A DNA stretch of 64,000 nucleotides from an uncultured Bacteroides sp. (GCF_963678425.1 NZ_OY782855.1:1054001-1118000), one strand, 5' to 3'; numbered from the stretch's first letter, positions 8,388 to 17,916 are shown. Program-made: numbers and translations. Notes: generated by a model from the sequence alone, not told the origin.

Positions 8388-9497
8388 TCAAAAAATATAT
8401 TCATCAATACCTTTATTATGCGTGGCAAAGAGCTCTCTGGAGTCTTTCACAAAGATTTTCAGTCGGTTAGATGATCTGGATGGCAAATCTTCACGCGGAC
8501 TGGCTGCCGGAATTATTTTATAATTTTTTTCGCCACTATGCTTGGGACGGGAGGTCCACACCAAACTATAGCCACATTTTTCTACCCGTACCGCACTATC
8601 TTTACATAACTCCATCTTAAACATGGCTCCGCCGTCTGTTTTAGACTCAGACATATCCGACAGGTAATTGCCCAACGAATAAACTAAAATATGCTGTTGC
8701 TTATTAATGCGGTCATAACGCATCTCCATAGGCTGCACTACATGCGGATGGGTACCTATTATGTGATTTACACCGTGAGCAAAAAGCCAGCTGGCTAATT
8801 CTATCTGAGCGCTATCAGGAACAGACTTATATTCTGTACCCCAATGCATACAGGCGATAATAACATCGGGGTTCTTTGCAAGGGCTTTCTTTATATCGCG
8901 TAAGATTTCATTCTTGTCTATATAGTTCACCACATTGGGTTCTCTCACCTTTAGACCATTTGTTGCATAGGTATAATTCAGTAAAGCTATGCAAAAGCCT
9001 TTCTTTTGAATAAATAAAGGATATTTGCTTTCTCGCTCTTCCTTATTAAGGTACGTGCCTACATGGGGCACTTTCAAAGAATCGAGTTTATGAATAGTTC
9101 TTTCAAGACCTGAACGCCCTCTATCAAGGCAATGATTGTTTGCCAATGTTATTACATCAAAACCTGCATCCAGAATAGCGTGCATATATTCGTCGGGAGC
9201 ACTGAAGCCTGGATAACCTGCATAGGGTTCACCTCCCAATGTCAGTTCGAGATTACCTATAGCCACATCGGCCTTGCTCACCTCTTCTTTTACCTCACTG
9301 AAACAGTTCTGATAATCATATCCACTATCGGTAGCTGCTGCATCAATCTGCTCCTGGTGCTGCATAAAATCACCTGCAAATAAAAGAGTGATCCTTTTGG
9401 TAGCAGTTGTATCTCTGTCATGAGCCTCCTTTTTTGGGGAAGTGGAAGCACATGAAAAACAGAAAACAACAGTCACCAAAAGGATCAGATGTTTCAT
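8388..9497 (-). CDS. CapA-family metallophosphatase-like lipoprotein
   Basis: 369 residues. The N-terminus is a lipoprotein signal with the lipobox FSC-A near residue 16. The rest is a PGA_cap (CapA-type) calcineurin-like domain with LLFAGDFMQHQ, ANNHCLDRG, HWGTEY, GTHPHVVQP and YSLGNYLSD, which carry the metal-binding Asp, Asn and His residues. The family is named for poly-gamma-glutamate capsule synthesis, but most Bacteroidota members lack the rest of that pathway, and none is seen here, so the substrate is unknown. It is the last gene of the ffh-folD operon, 13 bp after folD. It is probably anchored to a membrane facing the periplasm. Confidence 0.85.
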   Translation of the reverse strand: MKHLILLVTVVFCFSCASTSPKKEAHDRDTTATKRITLLFAGDFMQHQEQIDAAATDSGYDYQNCFSEVKEEVSKADVAIGNLELTLGGEPYAGYPGFSAPDEYMHAILDAGFDVITLANNHCLDRGRSGLERTIHKLDSLKVPHVGTYLNKEERESKYPLFIQKKGFCIALLNYTYATNGLKVREPNVVNYIDKNEILRDIKKALAKNPDVIIACMHWGTEYKSVPDSAQIELASWLFAHGVNHIIGTHPHVVQPMEMRYDRINKQQHILVYSLGNYLSDMSESKTDGGAMFKMELCKDSAVRVEKCGYSLVWTSRPKHSGEKNYKIIPAASPREDLPSRSSNRLKIFVKDSRELFATHNKGIDEYIF

Positions 9498-9510
9498 TGA
9501 AGAAAGTTAT

Positions 9511-10392
9511 TTACTTATATATTTCTTTCTTTCCTGCCAATAAAGTATTTCTCATCAGAGAAACAATAGTCATAGGTCCTACTCCACCTGGAACGGGAGT
9601 AATAAATGAACATTTAGGAGCTACCTCATCAAAGCAAACATCTCCGGTGAGCTTGAATCCTGACTTAGTTTTTGTAGAAGGCACACGAGTGGTACCTACG
9701 TCGATTACTACCGCACCATCTTTTACCATTGAACCTTTTACAAAGTTAGGCTGACCAAGTGCTGCAATAATAATATCTGCTTCCTGACATTCCTTAACCA
9801 AATCTTTTGAATGGCTATGGCATACGGTTACTGTAGCATCGCCTGGATAAGTTTTCTGCATCATAAGGGAAGCCATTGGTTTACCTACAATGTTACTACG
9901 TCCCAGTACTACGCATTTCTTTCCGCTAGTCTCTATCTTATAACGTTTCAGCAATTCCAGAATTCCATTAGGAGTAGCTGATACGTAGCAAGGAAGACCG
10001 ATAGACATACGCCCTACATTTATTGGATGAAATCCGTCCACATCTTTACGATAGTCAATGGTTTCAATAACTTTCTGTTCTGAAATATGCTTAGGTATAG
10101 GTAGCTGAACAATAAATCCGTCTACATCCGCATCCTCATTCAGTTCTTTTACCTTGTTCAATAATTCTTCTTCTGTAACATCCGATTCAAAACGAATCAG
10201 AGAAGACTTAAAGCCACAAACTTCACATGCTTTCACTTTAGCTGCAACGTAAGTTTCACTTCCTCCGTCGTGACCAACAAGGATTGCAGCCAGGTGAGGC
10301 CGCTTACCTCCTTTTGCAACGATTTCGGCAACTTCAGCAGCGATTTCCTGCTTCACCTGTTCCGAGATTGCTTTTCCATCGATTAATTGCAT
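9511..10392 (-). CDS. folD: Bifunctional methylenetetrahydrofolate dehydrogenase / methenyltetrahydrofolate cyclohydrolase
   Basis: 293 residues, the normal length for FolD. It interconverts 5,10-methylene-THF and 10-formyl-THF using NADP in the cytoplasm. Visible signatures are the substrate-binding YVAAKVKACE (with the catalytic Lys), VQLPIPKHI, the dinucleotide-binding VVLGRSNIVGKPMA and the C-terminal TPVPGGVGPMTIVSLM. It lies 15 bp after ffh and 13 bp before the CapA-like gene, so the three are one operon. Nothing unusual is seen. Confidence 0.97.
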   Translation of the reverse strand: MQLIDGKAISEQVKQEIAAEVAEIVAKGGKRPHLAAILVGHDGGSETYVAAKVKACEVCGFKSSLIRFESDVTEEELLNKVKELNEDADVDGFIVQLPIPKHISEQKVIETIDYRKDVDGFHPINVGRMSIGLPCYVSATPNGILELLKRYKIETSGKKCVVLGRSNIVGKPMASLMMQKTYPGDATVTVCHSHSKDLVKECQEADIIIAALGQPNFVKGSMVKDGAVVIDVGTTRVPSTKTKSGFKLTGDVCFDEVAPKCSFITPVPGGVGPMTIVSLMRNTLLAGKKEIYK

Positions 10393-10407
10393 AATATTAT
10401 CTATTTT

Positions 10408-11730
10408 TTATTTTCTCATTTTAGGCATCATCTTACCCATTTTAGTACTGGTAACCATCTTCATCATTTTGCGAGTCTGGTCAAATTGCTTCATCAACCG
10501 GTTCACTTCCTGAATGGTTGTACCACTACCGTTCGCAATACGAGTACGGCGTGATCCATTAATAATCTCAGGATTTGATCTTTCAGCCGGAGTCATGGAG
10601 TGAATAATTGCTTCAATCCCCTTAAAGGCATTGTCGTCAATATCAACATCTTTAATCGCTTTCCCAACGCCAGGAATCATAGATGCAAGGTCTTTCAGAT
10701 TACCCATCTTTTTGATCTGGGCAATCTGACTGAGGAAGTCATTAAAGTCGAACTGATTCTTTGAAATTTTCTTTTGTAAGCGCTTAGCTTCTTCTTCATC
10801 GTATTGTTCCTGAGCACGTTCCACCAATGAAACTATATCACCCATTCCCAGAATACGGTCGGCCATACGAGCTGGGTGGAACTGATCTACAGCTTCCATT
10901 TTTTCGCCTGTACCCACAAATTTAATTGGCTTGTTAACTACCGAGAGGATAGAAAGAGCAGCACCACCACGAGTATCTCCATCTAACTTGGTAAGTACCA
11001 CACCGTTGAAATCCAGGCGATCATTGAACTCTTTAGCAGTATTTACAGCATCCTGACCAGTCATTGAATCAACCACGAACAAGATTTCTTCCGGCTTGAT
11101 TGCATCCTTAATAGCAGCAATCTCGTTCATCATCTGTTCATCGATAGCCAAACGTCCGGCTGTATCGACAATTACCAGGTCGTATCCTTTTGACCGTGCT
11201 TCAATAATTGCATTCTGAGCAATCTTAACAGGATCTTTGCTGTCTATTTCACTATATACAGGAACTCCGATTTGTTCTCCTAAAACGTGTAACTGTTCAA
11301 TAGCCGCAGGACGGTAAACATCACAAGCAACCAACAACGGGTTTTTACCACGTTTGCTTTTCAGCATTTTGGCAAGTTTACCAGAGAATGTTGTTTTACC
11401 GGAACCTTGCAAACCAGACATCAGGATAACAGCAGGAGTGCCTTTCAGATTTACATCTACAGTCTCACCACCCATCAGTTCAGTAAGTTCATCATGAACA
11501 ATCTTCACCATCAACTGGCTAGGCTTAACAGCAGTGAGAACGTTTTGTCCCATAGCCTTTTCCTTGACCGTATCTGTAAAAGTCTTGGCTACTTTGTAGT
11601 TCACATCAGCATCCAGAAGAGCTTTACGCACATCCTTCAGTGTTTCAGCAACATTGATTTCGGTAATTTTACCTTCACCCTTTAAAATCTTAAAAGACCT
11701 TTCCAGTCTCTCACTTAAATTATCGAACAT
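10408..11730 (-). CDS. ffh: Signal recognition particle protein Ffh (SRP54)
   Basis: 440 residues. Ffh binds signal peptides and SRP RNA and delivers ribosomes to FtsY at the inner membrane. The N domain is followed by the G domain with GLQGSGKTT (P-loop), DTAGR and TKLDGDTRGGAAL, then the methionine-rich M domain containing SRRTRIANGSG and repeated M residues to the C-terminus (KMMKMVTSTKMGKMMPKMRK). A TATTTTTG box on the minus strand at 11766-11773 may be its -7 element. No SRP RNA gene was recognised nearby. Confidence 0.97.
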   Translation of the reverse strand: MFDNLSERLERSFKILKGEGKITEINVAETLKDVRKALLDADVNYKVAKTFTDTVKEKAMGQNVLTAVKPSQLMVKIVHDELTELMGGETVDVNLKGTPAVILMSGLQGSGKTTFSGKLAKMLKSKRGKNPLLVACDVYRPAAIEQLHVLGEQIGVPVYSEIDSKDPVKIAQNAIIEARSKGYDLVIVDTAGRLAIDEQMMNEIAAIKDAIKPEEILFVVDSMTGQDAVNTAKEFNDRLDFNGVVLTKLDGDTRGGAALSILSVVNKPIKFVGTGEKMEAVDQFHPARMADRILGMGDIVSLVERAQEQYDEEEAKRLQKKISKNQFDFNDFLSQIAQIKKMGNLKDLASMIPGVGKAIKDVDIDDNAFKGIEAIIHSMTPAERSNPEIINGSRRTRIANGSGTTIQEVNRLMKQFDQTRKMMKMVTSTKMGKMMPKMRK

Positions 11731-11790
11731 ATCTTATTATTGTTATTATTACTTCTTTAGGTCCGCAAAAATACAAAAATATTGCATAAT

Positions 11791-13119
11791 TCAGAGCTTT
11801 TTGCTCTGCCAATTTGCTTTTTTCAGATAAATAAAGCTTCCTATCAGCAGCAGTGAATAATAAAGCACCTCAATGAAAAAGCAAATAGCAACAGGAGCCT
11901 TGAAATAAACCCCCACCAGGAATATGTATCCGGTATAAAAGAACAGTGTAATAACCTCCAACATAAGTGCCGACCGTGTATTCCCGGTTCCTGATATTCC
12001 GTTGAAGTACACATTGGAAACTGAGGCTACCAACATAGCGATGGAGATAACATAAATGGAGGATACCGACTCTCGTATCAAAGCCACCTCATTGGTATAT
12101 ACCGATAAAACATTTTCAGGAAAAACAGCAACCAAGGCCACTATCGAAAAGACAATGAGAAAAGACTGTCTTGCAATTCTCTTCATAATATGCATTACCT
12201 GATTCACACCTCCAGCGCCTATCGCATTACTCACAAGTGTATTCGTTGTGGTAGAAAGAGCATTAACAGGAATGAGCATCACTACATAAATACTTCTTAC
12301 AACATTGGCCACTGCCAGTTGCCTTTGTCCCAACCTCTCCACCGCCACAAAAAAGACAAACCATGTAGCCATGGAAAGAAAATACTGCATCATGGTAAAA
12401 CTAGAAATACTTAACACACGAATTAATAAATGCACATCAAAAGATCTGAATTGAGTCAAGCCATACTTTCTGAAATCGACAGTGAGATAAGTATAAATAA
12501 TAAAGAATAAAACAGAGGAAGCCTCAGCGATAACCGATGCAATTGCTGCTCCCTTGATTCCCATCCGAGAGAAACCAAAATGTCCAAAAATCAGTGCATA
12601 AGCAAGAATCACATTGATCAGTGCCATCACGGCCGCATTAACGGTTAATACCTTTGTACGAGTAATTCCAATATAAAGTGCCCGGAACATTACATTGACA
12701 AAAGCAAAAAAGAAACCGTAGATACGCCAGTTCAGAAAGATCATGGTGGCATTAAATATCTTGTCGGACGAGACCAGAAATCTCATAATACCCGGGGCTA
12801 GCAATCGTGACATGCAAAAAAGAAAGAGAGCCATGCCCAACAGGAAGAAACTTCCCTGAACCATGACAGGTCCCACATCCCTGAATCTTTGTTCACCGTT
12901 TCGCCTGGCCATAATAATCTGAGAACCGGTACTAAATCCGAAAGCGATGGTGAAGATACAAATATAAAACAGACTGCCCATAGCCGCTGCTCCCAGTTCC
13001 ACTTCCCCTACTCTACCTAGGAATGCAGTATCGGTTACATTGATTACGTTTTGTGCCAGCAAACTTAAAAAGATAGGATAACTAACACTCCAAATCTGTT
13101 TGTTATTATACATTGCCAA
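11791..13119 (-). CDS. MATE family efflux transporter
   Basis: 442 residues with about twelve hydrophobic segments arranged as two MatE repeats. The first repeat begins near WSVSYPIFLSLLAQNVINVTDTAFLGRVG, which carries the typical N-terminal MATE pattern, and the second near residue 230. The family exports cationic drugs, dyes or metabolites in exchange for Na+ or H+ across the inner membrane; the substrate cannot be predicted. The alternative start MYNN two codons downstream is equally plausible. A terminator separates it from rho upstream, and ffh follows 60 bp downstream on the same strand. Confidence 0.92.
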   Translation of the reverse strand: MAMYNNKQIWSVSYPIFLSLLAQNVINVTDTAFLGRVGEVELGAAAMGSLFYICIFTIAFGFSTGSQIIMARRNGEQRFRDVGPVMVQGSFFLLGMALFLFCMSRLLAPGIMRFLVSSDKIFNATMIFLNWRIYGFFFAFVNVMFRALYIGITRTKVLTVNAAVMALINVILAYALIFGHFGFSRMGIKGAAIASVIAEASSVLFFIIYTYLTVDFRKYGLTQFRSFDVHLLIRVLSISSFTMMQYFLSMATWFVFFVAVERLGQRQLAVANVVRSIYVVMLIPVNALSTTTNTLVSNAIGAGGVNQVMHIMKRIARQSFLIVFSIVALVAVFPENVLSVYTNEVALIRESVSSIYVISIAMLVASVSNVYFNGISGTGNTRSALMLEVITLFFYTGYIFLVGVYFKAPVAICFFIEVLYYSLLLIGSFIYLKKANWQSKKL

Positions 13120-13134
13120 GCCTGTTTTTGTTTA

Positions 13135-13177
13135 TAAAAAAAGAGTGAAGAACACATTAGTAGCATCCTTCACTCTT
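13135..13177 (-). terminator. Terminator downstream of rho
   Basis: AAGAGTGAAG (13141-13150) and CTTCACTCTT (13168-13177) are exact complements around a 17-base loop. On the minus strand the stem is followed by a U run (13135-13140). It lies 19 bp after the rho stop codon. Confidence 0.8.
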
Positions 13178-13196
13178 CTCTATATTTATATCCTTT

Positions 13197-15281
13197 CTAA
13201 GAGTTCATGCTCATCAGGAATTCGTCATTATCTCTGGTCTTCTCTAAGCGATCTTTCACAAAGTTCATTGCTTCAATAGGATTCATATCCGCCAAATATT
13301 TGCGTAAAATCCACATACGGTCAAGTGTTTGCTTATCAAGTAACAAGTCGTCACGGCGAGTGCTTGATGCCACAATATTAACAGCTGGGAAGATACGTTT
13401 GTTGGATAGATTACGATCTAATTGCAATTCCATGTTACCAGTACCCTTGAATTCTTCAAAGATTACTTCATCCATTTTAGAACCAGTATCAATCAATGCT
13501 GTAGCAAGTATAGTCAATGAGCCACCATTTTCAATGTTACGGGCAGCACCAAAGAAACGTTTTGGTTTATGAAGTGCATTGGCATCCACACCACCTGACA
13601 AGACCTTACCTGAAGCAGGAGAAACAGTATTGTATGCACGAGCCAGACGAGTAATGGAATCAAGCAGAATCACAACATCGTGACCACATTCCACCATTCG
13701 TTTTGCTTTTTCAAGCACAATGCTGGCAACCTTCACGTGACGTTCAGCCGGTTCATCGAAAGTTGAAGCTATAACCTCTGCATTTACGCTGCGGGCCATA
13801 TCTGTTACTTCCTCCGGACGTTCGTCAATAAGCAGTACAATCATATAAACTTCAGGATGGTTGGCTGCTATTGCATTTGCAATATCTTTTAAAAGGATAG
13901 TTTTACCGGTCTTTGGCTGTGCCACGATCAAGCCACGTTGTCCTTTACCAATCGGTGAGAATAAATCTACTACGCGGGTAGAGAGGTTGTCGCTGTATCC
14001 ACCTTTGCAGAGTTTGAATTTAACGTCAGGGAAAAGCGGGGTTAAATGTTCAAATGGAACACGATCACGGACAAACGCAGGATCACGGCCATTGATTTTC
14101 TCTACTTTTACCAGCGGGAAGTATTTCTCACCTTCTTTTGGAGGACGGATAGCACCATCAACCACATCACCGGTTTTAAGTCCGAAAAGTTTGATTTGTG
14201 ACTGAGAAACATAAATATCATCGGGTGAAGAGAGGTAGTTATAATCTGAAGAACGAAGGAATCCGTATCCGTCCTGCATAATTTCCAGTACACCGGTTCC
14301 AGTTAATATACCATCAAATTCGTAAGCTTTTTCACGTTCTACAACCTTACGTTCCGGAGCTTTTGGAACTTCAGTTTCTCCTTCTGCCGGACGATTAGAA
14401 CGCTGAGGTTGCTTATTACTTTTTTGATTAGCATTAGTTCGCGAATCGTTTTCACGAAGACGAATACGTGGTTTTTGTTGTTGAGCTTCAGGAGGAACCA
14501 CTTTGGTTGATTCAAATTTGCCTATTAGCTCAGATGGCAGTTCCACCTTTTCAGAAGGCATATCCTCGATAGGAATAAAATCTTCTTCGTTATCAAATGG
14601 AAGTTCCACTTCTGGTAGTATAACCTCTTTGCTTACAGGTGCTACTTCTTCTTTCTTAACTTCCGGTGCAACTTCTTTTCTCTCAGAAACAGGAATAGGT
14701 TTCTTTATCACTTTCTTAACGGCAGGTGTTTCAGCCTCTTTCGGAGCAGCAGGAGCTATTTGTTCTGCTTGCGGAGTCTGGGCAGGCGCTTGAACAGGAG
14801 CCTGAATATTTTCTACCAGAGCTGCAGCTGCTTCCACACTAGCTGGAGCTGTCTTCTTCTTTGGAGCTTTTTTCTTCGCTGGCTTCTTCTCTGACAATTC
14901 CTGTTTTTCCTGAGCTGGCTGTTCTGCAATAACAGCTTTTCCTTCTTTCAAAGCAGCAGCAGGTTTATCTGCAGGTGCAGCAGGAGCAACTGTTTTTGGT
15001 TCAATCTTTTCAGCTTTGTCCTTGTTTGCCGTGTAAACCTTGTCAGGTCCTTCTTTCTTCACAACATTGATACGTGAACGCTTCTTCTTATCGTCGCGAC
15101 GCTCTTCTTTTTCTTTTTCGGCAGCCACTTTTTTGGTTGCGCTTGCAATAGCTTGTTCATCAAGAATCTTATATACAAGCTCTTCTTTCTTGAAAGAATC
15201 TGCTTTTTTAATTCCTAGTTCTTGTGCAATAGCTTGTAGTTCCGACAGGTTTTTGTCGTTTAATTGGATAATGTTATACAT
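13197..15281 (-). CDS. rho: Transcription termination factor Rho with long low-complexity insert
   Basis: 694 residues. Rho is the hexameric RNA-dependent ATPase that terminates transcription. An N-terminal Rho_N helix domain (LNDKNLSELQAIAQELGI) is followed by about 280 residues rich in Lys, Glu, Ala and Pro, then the RNA-binding cold-shock-like domain (GVLEIMQDGYGFLRS) and the ATPase with P-loop QPKTGKTILL, LLIDERPEEVTDM and the R-loop region SGGVDANAL. E. coli Rho has about 420 residues, so the insert is large; such inserts are known in Bacteroidota. The frame is open 26 codons further upstream, but MYNIIQLND is chosen because it begins the conserved domain. Confidence 0.95.
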   Translation of the reverse strand: MYNIIQLNDKNLSELQAIAQELGIKKADSFKKEELVYKILDEQAIASATKKVAAEKEKEERRDDKKKRSRINVVKKEGPDKVYTANKDKAEKIEPKTVAPAAPADKPAAALKEGKAVIAEQPAQEKQELSEKKPAKKKAPKKKTAPASVEAAAALVENIQAPVQAPAQTPQAEQIAPAAPKEAETPAVKKVIKKPIPVSERKEVAPEVKKEEVAPVSKEVILPEVELPFDNEEDFIPIEDMPSEKVELPSELIGKFESTKVVPPEAQQQKPRIRLRENDSRTNANQKSNKQPQRSNRPAEGETEVPKAPERKVVEREKAYEFDGILTGTGVLEIMQDGYGFLRSSDYNYLSSPDDIYVSQSQIKLFGLKTGDVVDGAIRPPKEGEKYFPLVKVEKINGRDPAFVRDRVPFEHLTPLFPDVKFKLCKGGYSDNLSTRVVDLFSPIGKGQRGLIVAQPKTGKTILLKDIANAIAANHPEVYMIVLLIDERPEEVTDMARSVNAEVIASTFDEPAERHVKVASIVLEKAKRMVECGHDVVILLDSITRLARAYNTVSPASGKVLSGGVDANALHKPKRFFGAARNIENGGSLTILATALIDTGSKMDEVIFEEFKGTGNMELQLDRNLSNKRIFPAVNIVASSTRRDDLLLDKQTLDRMWILRKYLADMNPIEAMNFVKDRLEKTRDNDEFLMSMNS

Positions 15282-15300
15282 ACGTATAAAATAAGTTTTT

Positions 15301-15363
15301 TTATTTTTTTCTTTGGCCCGACACATAAATAAATAAAAACACACAATTAGTGAGATCATTCAT
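15301..15363 (-). CDS. Possible 20-codon upstream ORF in the rho leader
   Basis: Within the predicted rho leader an ATG at 15363 opens a frame of 20 codons (MNDLTNCVFLFIYVSGQRKK) ending in TAA at 15301-15303, about 20 bases before the rho start. No homologue is recognised and no clear ribosome site precedes it. It could be a leader peptide or simply chance in AT-rich DNA. Confidence 0.2.
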   Translation of the reverse strand: MNDLTNCVFLFIYVSGQRKK

Positions 15364-15470
15364 CTTGAAGCGTGGACGAAATAAAATGAGTTTTTTTTGG
15401 GATAATAAAAAATAGACTTTGGAGTACATTCTCGCTCACCGCAGGAGTGTCGTCGAATGTTTCAACAAGG

Positions 15471-15503
15471 CAAAGATACTACTTTATTTTAAATGCGCTT
15501 CAA
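15471..15503 (-). promoter_or_regulatory. Promoter of rho, giving a long leader
   Basis: On the minus strand TATCTTTG (15471-15478) is a perfect -7 box with TTG (15501-15503) 22 bp upstream. If used, transcription starts near 15465 and the mRNA leader before the rho ATG is about 185 nt, unusually long for this genome's other predicted leaders. The remaining bases up to 15630 show no gene. Confidence 0.6.
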
Positions 15504-15630
15504 TTTTACTGTATTTTTTTAATAAAATGTATTTCATTTTCAAATTATTAATAATAGCACTTTCTAAACGCAAGCTTTTTAAATTACGCTGATCTATATC
15601 AGGTTATTGACGTTAAATCTGTCAGAGCAC

Positions 15631-16125
15631 CTAAAGAATAATTGATAAAAATAAATTAGCAAGTATGGAAGAAAGATGTTCCAGGTGCTGTTTATCTATC
15701 TCATCAAACGTATTAAGTTCGGCACTGTCAATATCAAGTACTCCCCATATTACCCCTTCCTTTTTCAATGGAACCACTATCTCTGAACGAGAAAGAGAGC
15801 TGCAGGCAATATGTCCTGGAAAAGCTTCTACATCAGGCACTACCAATGTGCGGGCTTCTTTCCAGGCTGTACCACACACCCCTTTACCGTATCTTATGCG
15901 CGTACAGGCTAAAGGCCCTTGGAAAGGGCCTAAAACCAGGTCGTCTCCTTTCACAAAATAAAAACCCACCCAAAGAAAATCAAAAGCTTCCTTCAATACA
16001 GCAACGGTATTCGACAAATTAGCAATCAGATCTTCTTCATCTTCAACTAACGATTTAATCTGTGGAATCAATGATTTATAAATTTCATCCTTTGTCCCTT
16101 CTTTTTTTTTCAGTGACTCAGCCAT
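15631..16125 (-). CDS. msrC: Free methionine-(R)-sulfoxide reductase, GAF domain (fRMsr)
   Basis: 164 residues. The enzyme reduces free methionine-R-sulfoxide, usually with thioredoxin, in the cytoplasm. The single GAF domain carries the family's conserved Cys positions in GPLACTRIRYGKGVCGTAW and FPGHIACSSLSRSEIVVP, which distinguish fRMsr from ordinary GAF sensors. The start is taken as MAESLKK at 16125, immediately after the stop of the upstream nucleotidase gene; a start at 16143 would overlap that gene by 17 bp. The two genes are probably co-transcribed. Confidence 0.9.
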   Translation of the reverse strand: MAESLKKKEGTKDEIYKSLIPQIKSLVEDEEDLIANLSNTVAVLKEAFDFLWVGFYFVKGDDLVLGPFQGPLACTRIRYGKGVCGTAWKEARTLVVPDVEAFPGHIACSSLSRSEIVVPLKKEGVIWGVLDIDSAELNTFDEIDKQHLEHLSSILANLFLSIIL

Positions 16126-16126
16126 T

Positions 16127-17857
16127 TTATTCAGTAGTTTCAAATAACAATTTTCTATCTCTTTTCGCAGCAGCTTTTACCCATTCACGGGGAATAAACT
16201 CCCATTGGTTCAATGTGCGGGGCGATATTTTTTTCTTCTTTTCAATCCATTCCATCATATAGTAACGCAAATCCTGATTTGAAACAGCAACAATTCTGCT
16301 TCTGAGTGAATCAACTGAAATACCGGACCCCATTGTCAGGAGTCCTCCTCCTCCACTGGCACGATAGGAATTTAGCGCAACTTTGTATTTTTTCGTCAGA
16401 TCAAAAGGATCTCCATTTGCCATACGCTTAATCTGTATCTTATCTCCGGTCGGCTTTGTTACATCCACTGTATAGATAATGCCCGCAGCCGAATCAAAGC
16501 GATAGCTATAATTCACAAAATTATAATCGTTTCCTCCATCTACCGGTTTGATAAGCAACAAATGATCATCCGGATTCTTCATCTGATTAGTCCAGATGGC
16601 ATAAGACAACTCCAGATAGTTCTTCACCTCCAAACCTGTAAGTTCCATTGTATAAAGCAAATTTTCAAACTGATAAAGCTTAAACAAGTCGTTTACCCGA
16701 ATCGTTCCTTTGCTAACCTTAGCATCATTCGACAAGGGAGCAGTAAAAGAAATATCTGCCCCGGTAGCTTTTAACTGAAGACCATGAACAAAATCAATAA
16801 GAGACGACGGGCCAAAGAATGCATCTTCAATAGAAACCGATTTATCGATTTCTCCTATAGGTCGTGAAATAAAGGATTTTACAACTTCAATCTTAGGAGC
16901 AATATTCTTTAAAAAGGCTTCCTCCAGAGCATAGCATTTCATCTTCACCAGCTTACCTTCTGAATGCTTGCTCACCACTTTGCCATCTTTCAATTTCACT
17001 TTCAACAAAATATCAGAAACGACATCTCCTCCGTAAGCAGGATCAACAATCAGTACGGAATCACCGGCAACATTCTTCAGCTTTTCACAGTACACGGTAT
17101 GATCGTGTCCCGCCAATATCACATCGAAACCGGGCACATTCATCGCAATTCCCAAGGAAGAATTCTCATTGAATCCCTCATCTAATTTGTATGGTTCCAC
17201 TCCCAAATGAAAGAGTCCGACAACAACATCAGGGTGTTCCTTTTCCCGGATTATTTTCATCCATTTTTTTGCAGAAACTTCCATATCATCAAAATGTAAT
17301 CCTTCCCACCTGTCTTCCGGTACCCACTCAGGTACCGAAGGGGTTATCATTCCCAAAACGGCAATCTTCACACCATCAATGACAAATATTTTGTAAGGAG
17401 GCAAATAAGTTGTACCATCGTTGCGAAGTACATTAGCTCCAAGAACCGGAGCATGGCACTGACTGATCCATCGGTCGTAAACAGCATGACCGGTTTCCAC
17501 GTCATGATTTCCCAATGCTATGGCATCATATCTCATGTAGTTCATCACATCAGCACAAATATGTGTTGAAATAGTATCTTTATAATCATAATAATACATT
17601 GAGGGCATTCCCTGCAACAAATCACCTCCATCCAGGAGTAATAAATGTTCTGGATATTTCTGTCGTTGATTATTCACATACGAGCTAATACGAGCCATTC
17701 CCCCTTTCATTGGCTTATTATTCATATAATCGTAAGAGAATATTCTTCCGTGAATATCTGAAGTATGTATAAGTTTAATTGTCACCTCTTTGGGCTGCGA
17801 AAAAATCTCTCCTACAAAGAAAAGTAAGAAAAATAAAGAAATAGCTATTTGTCTCAT
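16127..17857 (-). CDS. Secreted bifunctional metallophosphatase / 5'-nucleotidase
   Basis: 576 residues. A signal peptide spans about residues 1-21 (ending EIFSQ). The N-terminal metallophosphatase domain has the metal-binding motifs HTSDIHGR, GGDLLQG, ALGNHDVE, FHLGVE and AGHDHT. The C-terminal 5'-nucleotidase substrate domain starts near residue 330 and includes APLSNDAKVSKG and YRASGGGG. The family hydrolyses nucleotides such as AMP or UDP-sugars, or 2',3'-cyclic nucleotides, in the periplasm; which substrate applies is not clear. A good promoter lies just upstream. fRMsr follows directly. Confidence 0.92.
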   Translation of the reverse strand: MRQIAISLFFLLFFVGEIFSQPKEVTIKLIHTSDIHGRIFSYDYMNNKPMKGGMARISSYVNNQRQKYPEHLLLLDGGDLLQGMPSMYYYDYKDTISTHICADVMNYMRYDAIALGNHDVETGHAVYDRWISQCHAPVLGANVLRNDGTTYLPPYKIFVIDGVKIAVLGMITPSVPEWVPEDRWEGLHFDDMEVSAKKWMKIIREKEHPDVVVGLFHLGVEPYKLDEGFNENSSLGIAMNVPGFDVILAGHDHTVYCEKLKNVAGDSVLIVDPAYGGDVVSDILLKVKLKDGKVVSKHSEGKLVKMKCYALEEAFLKNIAPKIEVVKSFISRPIGEIDKSVSIEDAFFGPSSLIDFVHGLQLKATGADISFTAPLSNDAKVSKGTIRVNDLFKLYQFENLLYTMELTGLEVKNYLELSYAIWTNQMKNPDDHLLLIKPVDGGNDYNFVNYSYRFDSAAGIIYTVDVTKPTGDKIQIKRMANGDPFDLTKKYKVALNSYRASGGGGLLTMGSGISVDSLRSRIVAVSNQDLRYYMMEWIEKKKKISPRTLNQWEFIPREWVKAAAKRDRKLLFETTE

Positions 17858-17883
17858 TAAAGAGTGCCTTTAGTTTAATAACA

Positions 17884-17916
17884 CAAAGTTAATAAACTAA
17901 ATTATATTAAAGCAAA
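17884..17916 (-). promoter_or_regulatory. Promoter of the 5'-nucleotidase gene
   Basis: On the minus strand TTTG (17913-17916) is followed after 21 bp by TAACTTTG (17884-17891), matching the Bacteroides consensus. The leader would be about 20 nt. Confidence 0.75.

Noticed and set aside
8388..9497. CapA-like gene as part of a capsule synthesis locus
   Set aside because: No pgs/cap biosynthesis genes are near; it is in an operon with ffh and folD.
13207..15294. Several plus-strand open frames opposite rho
   Set aside because: They mirror the biased Lys/Glu/Ala codons of rho on the other strand and have no start signals or recognisable domains.
15282..15359. N-terminal extension of Rho by 26 codons
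   Set aside because: The conserved Rho_N domain starts at MYNIIQLND; the extension is rich in Cys and Phe and not seen in the family as I know it.
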